From positions 1 through 33,205 of IMG/VR virus record IMGVR_UViG_3300047387_000077: 33,205 bases of DNA; one strand, written 5' to 3'. The notes under the pieces were generated by a model that saw only the letters and a program-made list of their open reading frames with translations, was not told the origin of the DNA and did no database searches. Each line of letters opens with the position of its first letter. Position 1 is the first letter of the stretch. Both the position numbers and the translations under genes were made by a program. Positions 6,759 through 13,400 of the stretch are shown in pieces. The DNA is from a virus.

Positions 6759-6908
6759 TTACTTACTTTCTGGGATTATTTTGATGCTATCAAAAAACCT
6801 CGAGGGAATGTCTGTCAACTTGGAGTAGATCTCCGCCCCTTCAATCTCTCCCCCGGTCAGCATCCAAAGGAGACCGACTTGTTCCGCTAAGTATTCTTTT
6901 TCGTTCAT
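6759..6908 (-). CDS. Early small protein, 49 aa, unknown function
   Basis: A 49-codon gene with ATG at 6908 and TAA at 6759. Its leader, GATAAAAGAACCA directly before ATG, is nearly identical to the leaders of the genes starting at 7199 and 6734. The product begins MNEKEYLAEQVGLLWMLTGG and ends FFDSIKIIPESK. It is mixed hydrophobic and acidic, with no clear membrane segment. No family is recognised. The shared leader and its fit between neighbours support it. Confidence 0.72.
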   Translation of the reverse strand: MNEKEYLAEQVGLLWMLTGGEIEGAEIYSKLTDIPSRFFDSIKIIPESK

Positions 6909-6921
6909 TGGTTCTTTTATC
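6906..6921 (-). promoter_or_regulatory. Repeated SD-less early leader, example at 6908
   Basis: Minus-strand AAGATAAAAGAACCA directly precedes ATG. Nearly the same leader precedes the genes at 7199 (AAGATAAAAAGAACCA) and 6734 (AGAACAAAAGAACCA), with shorter forms at 5754 (AAAAAGAACAA) and 1708 (AAAAAAGAACA). Upstream of several are (AAC)n runs. There is no GGAGG. These look like a shared translation-initiation element rather than chance. Confidence 0.6.
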
Positions 6922-6935
6922 TTGTTATTGGTTGT

Positions 6936-7199
6936 TTACTCCACGATAAAAACACCCACAATATTGGAATCATAACCAAGCACCCAAGTCTTGCGCTTGT
7001 GAATGTCACGCGAGATGACCAAAGACTGTGAGTTAGCTGTGGTTCTCTTTAACCATCCACAAGGAAAGATAATCTCTTTAATCTTCCCATCTTCATCACG
7101 CTTGTAATCAGTGACGGCTTCGTTTGCGTATCCATAATTCTCAAAGCCCGGAAGGCTGTTAAAGATAGCGACGAGTTCTTTTAATGTCTTGTAGTTCAT
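6936..7199 (-). CDS. First early gene, 87 aa, unknown function
   Basis: The first gene after the non-coding junction zone, in the position of T7 gene 0.3, which in T7 blocks host restriction. The product is 87 aa, begins MNYKTLKELVAIFNSLPGF, and has a beta-rich C-terminal half (KEIIFPCGWLKRTT, then SLVISRDIHKRKTWVLGYDS and VGVFIVE). It shows no similarity I recognise to T7 Ocr and is not strongly acidic. The leader is GATAAAAAGAACCA before ATG. A host-defence or host-takeover role is expected from position only. Confidence 0.78.
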   Translation of the reverse strand: MNYKTLKELVAIFNSLPGFENYGYANEAVTDYKRDEDGKIKEIIFPCGWLKRTTANSQSLVISRDIHKRKTWVLGYDSNIVGVFIVE

Positions 7200-7314
7200 T
7201 GGTTCTTTTTATCTTGTTAGCTAGCTCAATAATTGGGCCAGTGAAGAGATTACTAGCAGTTCTATTTAATTCTTGCAAGAAAAACTTTAAACTTTCTCAA
7301 GGTTGTTTTGAGTA

Positions 7315-7398
7315 GGCTTGGTGAAGCTTGGCGAGTCTTGATGTGCGTGCGAAGGAGTCGGAGAGGAATCGCTGAGGAATCTCTAAGGAATCGCTGAG
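7315..7398. repeat. Phased short-repeat array D
   Basis: On the plus strand, 11-bp units GAGGAATCGCT (7363), GAGGAATCTCT (7374) and AAGGAATCGCT (7385) are contiguous, followed by GAG and preceded by a diverged unit GAAGGAGTCGGA (7351). Further left are GCTTGGTGAA and GCTTGGCGAG decamers. The text CTAAGGAATCGCTGAG here resembles CTTAAGGAATCTATAAG in array C and GATCGCTAAG in array B, so the arrays are related. Confidence 0.75.
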
Positions 7399-7618
7399 CT
7401 TTTCAAAACGTAAAAACACCCACACACACACTCACACGCACCCGCGGACCGGCTCAGCGCTGGCCAATCGATCGCTTGTTGCTTCCCTTCGATACCCCCA
7501 GGCCCCCCTTGTCATCTTTGCGCTCCTTCGCGCCCGACCTCCTGGCGTGAAGACGTCGTCAAGTTTGCGCTGAGACTCGCTGAGCCTGCGACGAGGCCCT
7601 ATGGGGTGATGCGACACA

Positions 7619-7642
7619 CTCTCCGTATATATCAACCCCTCA
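7619..7642 (-). promoter_or_regulatory. Second T7-class promoter candidate
   Basis: The minus strand reads TTGATATATACGGAGAG; the part TATACGGAGAG matches TATAGGGAGAA of the candidate at 8124-8146 in 9 of 11 positions. It lies just after the terminator at 7654-7694 and points into the early genes. In T7 a comparable left-end promoter, phiOL, exists. Two sites are too few to fix a consensus. Confidence 0.45.
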
Positions 7643-7653
7643 GACTTTTTTGT

Positions 7654-7694
7654 GAAAAATAGAACAGGGCCCCTAGCGATTACTAAGAGCCCTG
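7654..7694 (-). terminator. Rho-independent terminator behind the 78-aa gene
   Basis: Minus-strand stem CAGGGCTCTTAG paired with CTAGGGGCCCTG (12 pairs, two G-T), a 6-base loop TAATCG and a TTCTATTTTT tail. It lies 43 bases after the stop of the 78-aa gene and closes that unit before the early region proper. Confidence 0.85.
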
Positions 7695-7736
7695 CCTAAT
7701 GAACAACACAATGCAAATATAGAGCATAAGGTTAAC

Positions 7737-7973
7737 TCAGGGCTTCTCTTCGTCAGACGATGAGGGCGGCCCGAAGTCAATCTCGATGCCATCTATATAG
7801 GAATTAAAAGATTCGTCAACAATATTTAATCCGACATTGAGCAGGCCTTTGGCTGCAAAAGAATTGTCATAGATGACTCTGCACTGGTGCCGAGTGTCAG
7901 CCACAACAACCACATAGTTCTCGTAATGTTCGCCTAGGGTGGCTTTGAGTGAGTCGAGAGGGTCGTCAGGCAT
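7737..7973 (-). CDS. 78-aa acidic protein in its own promoter-terminator unit
   Basis: A small acidic protein (MPDDPLDSLKATLGEHYENY at the start, FGPPSSSDEEKP at the end) with a beta-like middle (YVVVVADTRHQCRVIY). No family is recognised. It is bracketed by strong signals: a sigma70-type promoter at 8084-8111 upstream and a Rho-independent terminator at 7654-7694 downstream. The long leader between them is made mostly of phased short repeats. It sits between the large terminase and the early genes, roughly where T7 has gene 19.5 before the right end. It could instead be an early-expressed gene if the physical end lies upstream of it. It may be a nucleic-acid mimic or host inhibitor, but only its acidity suggests this. 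Confidence 0.72.
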   Translation of the reverse strand: MPDDPLDSLKATLGEHYENYVVVVADTRHQCRVIYDNSFAAKGLLNVGLNIVDESFNSYIDGIEIDFGPPSSSDEEKP

Positions 7974-7974
7974 G

Positions 7975-8094
7975 CTTAGAGATACTTAGAGTTACTTAAA
8001 GTATCTTTAAGATATCTAAGAGATATAGTTGTAAATGAATAAAATTAAAGAATATAGTGGTCTCTTAGTCATCTCTAAGAGTACTTATAGAGAG
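7975..8094. repeat. Phased short-repeat array A (10-11 bp, TTAGAG/TAAGAG core)
   Basis: On the plus strand, units CTTAGAGATA (7975), CTTAGAGTTA (7985), CTTAAAGTAT (7995), CTTTAAGATAT (8005) and CTAAGAGATAT (8016) follow without a gap. A second run is CTCTTAGTCAT (8062), CTCTAAGAGTA (8073) and CTTATAGAGAG (8084). The period of 10-11 bp puts every unit on the same face of the helix. Related units occur in arrays at 4402, 4481 and 7363. Confidence 0.8.
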
Positions 8095-8111
8095 AAAATA
8101 ACCCTTGTCAA
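8084..8111 (-). promoter_or_regulatory. Strong sigma70-type host promoter
   Basis: On the minus strand a perfect TTGACA (8111-8106) is followed by a 16-bp spacer and TATAAG (8089-8084, five of six consensus bases). This is the best host-type promoter in the window. The start point is expected near 8077, and transcription would enter the repeat-rich leader and the 78-aa gene. It is the probable early promoter of the genome end. Confidence 0.75.
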
Positions 8112-8123
8112 TAGGCTTTTTAT

Positions 8124-8146
8124 TCTCCCTATACGATCATTGATAT
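8124..8146 (-). promoter_or_regulatory. T7-class phage RNA polymerase promoter candidate
   Basis: The minus strand reads GATCGTATAGGGAGAA. The TATAGGGAGA decamer is identical to positions -4 to +6 of the T7 consensus promoter, while the upstream recognition part differs, as expected for a diverged polymerase. It lies about 30 bases after the large terminase stop, where T7 has phiOR near the right genome end. It may serve transcription and replication initiation. Confidence 0.65.
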
Positions 8147-8176
8147 AAGACATTTATAATGAATCATTTACAACTA

Positions 8177-9856
8177 CTACCAAGTGAGTATGTTTTCACT
8201 TCCTTTTCGTGTTTTATAATATGCCTCTGCATACTTTTCTAGCTCCATTTTAAGATCGTCCTCCTTTCGCTCTAGGATGCGTTCTGACGCGTCTTGGGCC
8301 ATTTGGGCGGCCCAGTAGCCAACCGCCATCGAAAGCGCGTCTAAGCGGTCGTCATGCGTCACAGCGCCCCTGTCACGAGTTATACGAGTCATCTGGTAGA
8401 TCAACTGGTATTTCAGTGAGTGGTCCTTAGGGTAGCTCTGAGTCGTCTCGTAGTCGTTCTGGATGACCTTCGGGTCAATCACAAGCTTATGGCCTGTCAT
8501 CACTGGCTCGAGGGTATCGATGATCCTTCGTTCCTTTTGTGTGCTGTGCCTCACTTCCTCAATGGTGCACGGATGGACCTTGCGAAGTATTGGTTTTAGT
8601 AGTTCAACAAACATACCATCCCCGAAGTTACTCTCTACGACGATCTCATTAACCTTGTGTTCTTTGGCGGTCATCGAAAGGAACTTAAGGGTTTCCTCAG
8701 AGTATCCCCCTTGGACCCCTCCAGCCGCTGTGACATAAAGGAATCCGTTAAGCATCTTCACGACTGCGTAGCCTGTCTCGTCCTTGCCTCGTCCTGACGG
8801 GTCGATTGACATGACGCTCCCGGTATACTTAACGTGTTCGCCAAGCACCTTCATCGGTCGATAGAATCTGTCTCCGGTCATCCCTACGTTAGGTATTGAT
8901 CCGTCCCACTCGAGCTCTGGGTCCCGAGCCCACACTAGGCGTTCTGGGGCCAGTTCGTTGTCAAGGGACATCACGATAAGGTCCGCAAGCTTCAGCGGAT
9001 ACTTTTCGACGTCACTAAGGTTTGAGTCCAGCATAAATTGAAGAGCATACCCGGCAGAGCCGTAGGATACTTTACGTTCGGCAAGGTCTACGTCAGAGAA
9101 CCGTAGTGGCTCTGTGGACCTTCCTTTTTGTTCTATATCAACACAACAATCAGCGATGTGCCCATCGTAACGCTTAGCGCTTTGGTCCGGGGTGACATAC
9201 TGAGCAGGCCAGATGCGTGTCTGGTAGCCCCGCTCGGTTAGCTGACGGTATATTGTGTCTTCGCATTGTGGTGTTCCTAGAAAGATTATCTTTGAGTCAT
9301 CGTTGGGTTTAAGGATCGCATCGAACTCTTTGACTTGTTCTCCGAGCTTGTCTCGCATCATTTGGGTCGCCGAGTTGTTTGGGACCTCGACATCGTCAGC
9401 TACAATGATGTCTGCACGAGACCCGGTCAGTTGAGATGTGATACCCAGGGACTTGACGGACGGCGCGTGGGCCGCTGGGGCTGGGCCGACGTCGAATGAG
9501 ATCTTACTGAATCGTTGTTTGTCTTGGGGAATGAGGTGCTTAAGTAGGGGCATCTCATGGATAAGCCTAAGAGTAAAAGTTGAGAAGTCATCTGCTCGAG
9601 TTTTTGAAGCAGAGACAACAAGTATATTCTTTGAGGGGTCGAGGAGCAACTGGTGGACAACGTAAGCAGAGCAGATCCAGCTTTTTCCAACGCCTCGAAA
9701 GCCTTGAATAACTGCTCGCTTGTCTCCGTGCTGCATGTAATCCGCGATCTCATATTGAATAGTTGTGGGGGCAGGTAAGTTTAGTTGCTTCCAGACAAGA
9801 TAAAGGAAGTTACGGAAGTCTTTAAGCTGTGATGCTGTTTGTTTTATGTCAGCCAT
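8177..9856 (-). CDS. terL: Terminase large subunit (T7 gp19-like)
   Basis: A 559-aa packaging motor. The ATPase domain has Walker A GFRGVGKS at 52-59 and a Walker B region DIIVADDVEVPNN. The nuclease domain shows MSIDPSGRGKDETGYAVV, VVESNFGDG and HDDRLDALSMAVGYW, the acidic metal-binding set of T7-type terminases. It translocates DNA into proheads and cuts concatemers. The start overlaps the HNH gene by 8 bases. An AGGAG lies about 14 bases upstream. The stop at 8177 is followed within 35 bases by a T7-class promoter, as expected near the right end of a T7-like genome. Confidence 0.98.
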   Translation of the reverse strand: MADIKQTASQLKDFRNFLYLVWKQLNLPAPTTIQYEIADYMQHGDKRAVIQGFRGVGKSWICSAYVVHQLLLDPSKNILVVSASKTRADDFSTFTLRLIHEMPLLKHLIPQDKQRFSKISFDVGPAPAAHAPSVKSLGITSQLTGSRADIIVADDVEVPNNSATQMMRDKLGEQVKEFDAILKPNDDSKIIFLGTPQCEDTIYRQLTERGYQTRIWPAQYVTPDQSAKRYDGHIADCCVDIEQKGRSTEPLRFSDVDLAERKVSYGSAGYALQFMLDSNLSDVEKYPLKLADLIVMSLDNELAPERLVWARDPELEWDGSIPNVGMTGDRFYRPMKVLGEHVKYTGSVMSIDPSGRGKDETGYAVVKMLNGFLYVTAAGGVQGGYSEETLKFLSMTAKEHKVNEIVVESNFGDGMFVELLKPILRKVHPCTIEEVRHSTQKERRIIDTLEPVMTGHKLVIDPKVIQNDYETTQSYPKDHSLKYQLIYQMTRITRDRGAVTHDDRLDALSMAVGYWAAQMAQDASERILERKEDDLKMELEKYAEAYYKTRKGSENILTW

Positions 9857-10073
9857 TTCTTGAGCGATTTCTCCTTTTTGATTGAATCCTTAGGTTTGCT
9901 CGTGTGTTGTTGTTGGGGTTCCTGTCTTTATGATCAACGTCCTTCCCCTCCAAAGTCTTCCTGCCTACCTTTTTAATCATCAACCTTCGTGCCGCGTTGC
10001 GTCCGGCCCTGCGTTTCTTCTGGGTCGGCTTAGCGTGGTAGGTGTTGTATTCGTTCTTGTAATTTCTAGCCAT
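9849..10073 (-). CDS. Small HNH-family protein between the terminase subunits
   Basis: A 74-aa, extremely basic protein. The C-terminal half carries a compact HNH motif, GKDVDHKDRNPNNNTRANLR, with Asp47-His48 as the first conserved pair and Asn56/Asn60 downstream. The N-terminal half (KKRRAGRNAARRLMIKK) is a basic helix. It overlaps the small terminase gene by 8 bases and the large terminase gene by 8 bases, so it is translated as part of the packaging module. HNH proteins next to terminases stimulate cos or pac cleavage in some phages. A similar role here is inference. A homing-type nuclease is less likely, because it does not interrupt any gene. Confidence 0.85.
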   Translation of the reverse strand: MARNYKNEYNTYHAKPTQKKRRAGRNAARRLMIKKVGRKTLEGKDVDHKDRNPNNNTRANLRIQSKRRNRSRNG

Positions 10074-10302
10074 TGGACGTCATGTCTACGATTCGGTCTA
10101 CATTATCATCATGGAATGGCAGTGCGTTTACCAGTTCGTGTAGTGGGGAGCTATCGGTGGCAACCGCACTCACGTTGTTATCTTTGAGAAACTGCCTGAC
10201 CGTCGATAGGTCTGCGGTTGTTGCCTCCCCTGACTTAACGCGCATCAAGAACTCGTCGATGAGGAGGTCCTGGAGTTCGTATAGTTTATCTGATTTATCC
10301 AT
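10066..10302 (-). CDS. terS: Terminase small subunit (T7 gp18-like)
   Basis: A 78-aa protein beginning MDKSDKLYELQDLLIDEFL, helical and acidic. It has the block TTADLSTVRQFLKDNNV, which is typical of T7-like small terminases. It would recognise phage DNA and load the large subunit. I chose the ATG at 10302, one base after the upstream gene's stop, rather than 10335, which would overlap the upstream gene by more than 30 bases. Position (after ejection proteins and a small membrane protein, before the large terminase) agrees with the T7 order 17.5-18-19. Confidence 0.85.
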   Translation of the reverse strand: MDKSDKLYELQDLLIDEFLMRVKSGEATTADLSTVRQFLKDNNVSAVATDSSPLHELVNALPFHDDNVDRIVDMTSNG

Positions 10303-10303
10303 A

Positions 10304-10453
10304 TTATTTAAGTTCCTTAATGATTTTGATAGCAAGGTAAGTCAGGGTTGCTAGGCCTACACCAATAGCAACAACATCGTTAACACTCTCGAGGGTAAGG
10401 GTCCCAAGGAGTCCTGTGAATCCAATGAATGATGGCATGTATGATGAGTTCAT
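10304..10453 (-). CDS. Small membrane protein, holin-like (T7 gp17.5 position)
   Basis: A 49-aa protein starting at the ATG at 10453, one base after the stop of the giant ejection protein. It begins MNSSYMPSFIGFTGLLGTLT, has a second hydrophobic stretch (VAIGVGLATLTYLAIKII) and ends KELK. It thus has one or two membrane segments and a basic C-terminus. It occupies the slot of the T7 holin gene 17.5, directly before the small terminase. A second holin candidate exists in the lysis cassette (26300-26485), so which one makes the lethal hole cannot be told from sequence. A longer frame starting at 10609 exists but lies inside the upstream gene and is rejected. Confidence 0.72.
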   Translation of the reverse strand: MNSSYMPSFIGFTGLLGTLTLESVNDVVAIGVGLATLTYLAIKIIKELK

Positions 10454-10454
10454 G

Positions 10455-13400
10455 TTACTGGGCTTTGTAAGAGTCAACGTAGCGCTGGTATAGCTCTGGG
10501 TTTTCTTCCAGGACTTGTTTTTTAGCCGCTGCATTGTAGGCGCTGAGTAACCTTCTGATTGCTTTTGCTTTCGGGCTTGCCGATGCCGTTGGGTCCCTTG
10601 GGTCTGCATCGGGCATCGCCTGGTATCGTTTGTCCTTGAACATCATCGCAAGACGATCTCGCAGAGTTTTCCCTCCAAGTTTCTTAGTCCCTACAAGTTC
10701 CATTAGCCTCGCATACGCTTGTTGGCCCGTGTCTGGGTTGTAGTAGTCCCTCATTTCTAAATCCTCAAAGCCTTGCCTTAGTTTGGTTGCTGGTTTCCCG
10801 AATCCAACGCCGAGATTACCTAGCTCGTAGTCTACGATATTCTTTGCGGCATCTTTTGAGTAAATTGGATCAACCAGTCCTTTAACTCCTCCTGAAGACT
10901 CAAGGGTCTCAACGTCCCCTAAGAAGTTATACCGAGGCGGAAGCTTACCTTCTAGTCCTGGTGTTCGTTTAATCATGTAATCCATGATCCCTCTGACCTC
11001 CCGTAGGGGCCTGTCTTCCTGGACGTTCATGGTTTGGTTTGCAAAGTTAGGAACAAACCCACCTGCGATGCTACCAATAAACCTTTCAGTGTTATTTACC
11101 GGATCTTTAAGCACCTTGAACAGGTTATCAATTCCTTGGACATAAGACTTGTTGGTAATGTTGTTTGAGAACGCAAGGGCCAACACTCCAAAGATTGTTC
11201 CCATATCTTTATCGTCAAACTCGTTGTATTCGAGTCCTTCGTTAATGTCGGCAACAATCCCTAGCATAGTCGCCATTGGGTCTAAGCGCTGGTAGCTGTG
11301 AATCCTGTCCCCTATTTTGATTGAGTAAGGTTGGTTGTCTAGCTCCCAAGCCTTCCGTGCATTCTTTTCACGAGGACCATAACCACTAATCATCTTTGAG
11401 GAGTCCTGACTAGCAAGCACATAGATCAATGACGCGGTTGTTGCCACGGACATAGCCATCTTTCCTCGGATCTCTGCGCGTTCTGTGCGAGTTCCTTTAG
11501 CTAGTCCTTCTCTATACTTAGAGCTCATCATCCGAGTAAAGTGCATAGGAAGCCCAAACGGAGAGCGCTCAACACCAAACGAAAGGATGTTGGTGGGTGT
11601 TCTTACAAACGGAACGATAGCGGTCATCCAAGGGTTCTGCACAATGATATTCGAGAGCCCCTTAACAATGCTGTTTTCTGAATCTTGGGTGTGCGTGTTA
11701 ATCTTTGCGCCTTGCTCAGCGCGGGCCGACAGGGCTCCTCGGTTTCCATAGTCAACTTCTACTCCATCATCAGTAATGAAGCGTTTCTCTTCTTTCTGTT
11801 TTTTGATGTAGTTAGTAACAAAAGTCTCCCTTTCTGAGAACCTGAGGTTTTTCTTATCGGCTAATTCCTTAGCAGTCATCACCAGGTTCTTTTCGTTAAA
11901 GACACGCCCGGTCTCGGTAATGTGAGCGTTGACCCCTTTGTGGACATACTCACCAAGTTGTTTTCCGGTCAGGCCCTTTGCTTTCCCTTTAAGGGCTAGC
12001 TCGGTCATCACATAGCTTCGGTAAGACATCGCCTTGAACAATTCGTCACCCGTTAGGAGTCCCCGTGAAGGGAGCCTTACGATAGTTCCGATGGTGTTTA
12101 TAGCAGACCCAAAGGCACCTTCACGGTCTGATTGAATTGCGTTCATGCTATCTTTAGCATCATCGAACTGCCTTGAGTTTGGAATACTGATTGCTTCCCC
12201 AGACTTCGCAGCCCGCACAGCAAGGTCAAATGAATCCATGATCGCGTGAGTGTCAAAGGCGTAGCGAAGGGTTGCCCTAGCAAGCTCAAAGTCTCCAGTT
12301 AATGCGGCACCTCCTGCCCTTTCTAAGGTCCGAAGGCCATAGGTGATCGCTGAGCCAATCATGTTGATGTTAAAGGTAGAGATACCAGAGAGCAACGAGT
12401 TGATCCAATACTCACGAACAACATCAAACATACGTTTACCCATAGACTGCTTAGCAATCTTGTTGAGTCCCGCTTCGATTCCATCAGCAGTGCGTGCTGT
12501 AAGAATTAGTTGTAGTAGCTTTTGTTGGCCCATGCTGCCTCGTCGGTCACTTTTGTATGCCTGGATCGCCTCCATGCTTTGCTCTTGTAGTTGTTGTAGT
12601 GAGCTATCAAACCGCTTAGACTTAACATCTCCATAAACAAACTTACGCTGAAGCAGTGCCAAAGAAGGGTATCGACCATAGAGTCCCCATAGACGCTGAG
12701 TGCTGACCATTAACTCCATCTGCTGGAGCACTTGAGCATACTTAGCATCATACATATCTAAGAGCTCCGGGTCTGCGTTCTTCTGAGTTTTCTTTAGGAG
12801 ATCGCTGGCCTCCTTAGCTAAGTTGTGGACATTCTCCCCAATGATGTTGTTAAGCATCTTGATTGCAAGTTGGTCCTTAAGAATCTCATCAAAGACTCCT
12901 TCAAGCTTTTCTCCTTTAGCCTCAAGCTCTTTGACCATCTTCTGCACATTGTGGGGATTTACCCCAAAGGCATCACTAAGCTCCGCGTTGATTCTCTCTA
13001 CACTTTGCTTGGGATTAAGTAACTCATCCGCTGATGTTTTAGGAATCTTAGCTTCCTTACTAAGGAACTCTATCTGTTCCCCAGCGAGGGCCCTTGCAAT
13101 TGTTATGAAGTCTTTCTCTTCGGAAATAGTCCGTATGACTCCTTTGATTGCATCAACGCCTCCCCCTGGCCCTGCATCTTTAAGCGCACGTTTAATTACG
13201 TCTGTTAGTGCATCTTCATAAGCTTCAGGGTCACTCGTTGCCGGGTCCATTGGGTTGCCGTCTTTATCAACAACACGCCCAATAGGGACTTCGTCTTGTG
13301 GGTTAACCGCTTTGACTTTACCTCCACGAGATTTTAGATATAGTTCTGTTTCCCTTTGGATGTTATCTGGGAGATTCCTTAAGTTGATTTCTTTCTGAGA

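Larger units (their letters stand above)
7200..7736. other. Non-coding junction zone upstream of the first early gene
   Basis: A 537-base stretch without a credible gene. From right to left: terminator (7654-7694), phage promoter candidate (7619-7642), a GC-rich block (about 7440-7620) with CGCTGAG decamers at 7568 and 7578, a CA-rich simple-sequence tract (7416-7440), array D (7315-7398), a perfect 12-bp palindrome TTCTTGCAAGAA (7270-7281) and the first early leader. The composition shifts sharply from GC-rich to AT-rich around 7420. In a T7-like genome the physical end and terminal repeat are expected in or near this zone. Confidence 0.7.
7974..8176. other. Non-coding stretch after the large terminase
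   Basis: AT-rich, with no gene. From right to left it holds the T7-class promoter candidate, the sigma70 promoter, three 11-bp repeat units (8062-8094) and five 10-11-bp repeat units (7975-8026) that form the leader of the 78-aa gene. It may include part of the physical genome end or terminal repeat. Confidence 0.7.

Noticed and set aside
7411-7445. CA-rich tract as a CRISPR or structured repeat
   Set aside because: It is simple-sequence DNA with no spacer-repeat pattern.
7432-7635. 67-aa minus-strand ORF in the junction zone
   Set aside because: It needs a TTG start inside the promoter candidate, has no ribosome-binding site, and is an Arg/Ser-rich translation of GC-rich non-coding DNA.
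10303-10609. Longer starts for the holin-like (10609) and small terminase (10335) genes
   Set aside because: Both extensions run inside the upstream genes. The ATGs at 10453 and 10302 sit exactly behind the preceding stops.
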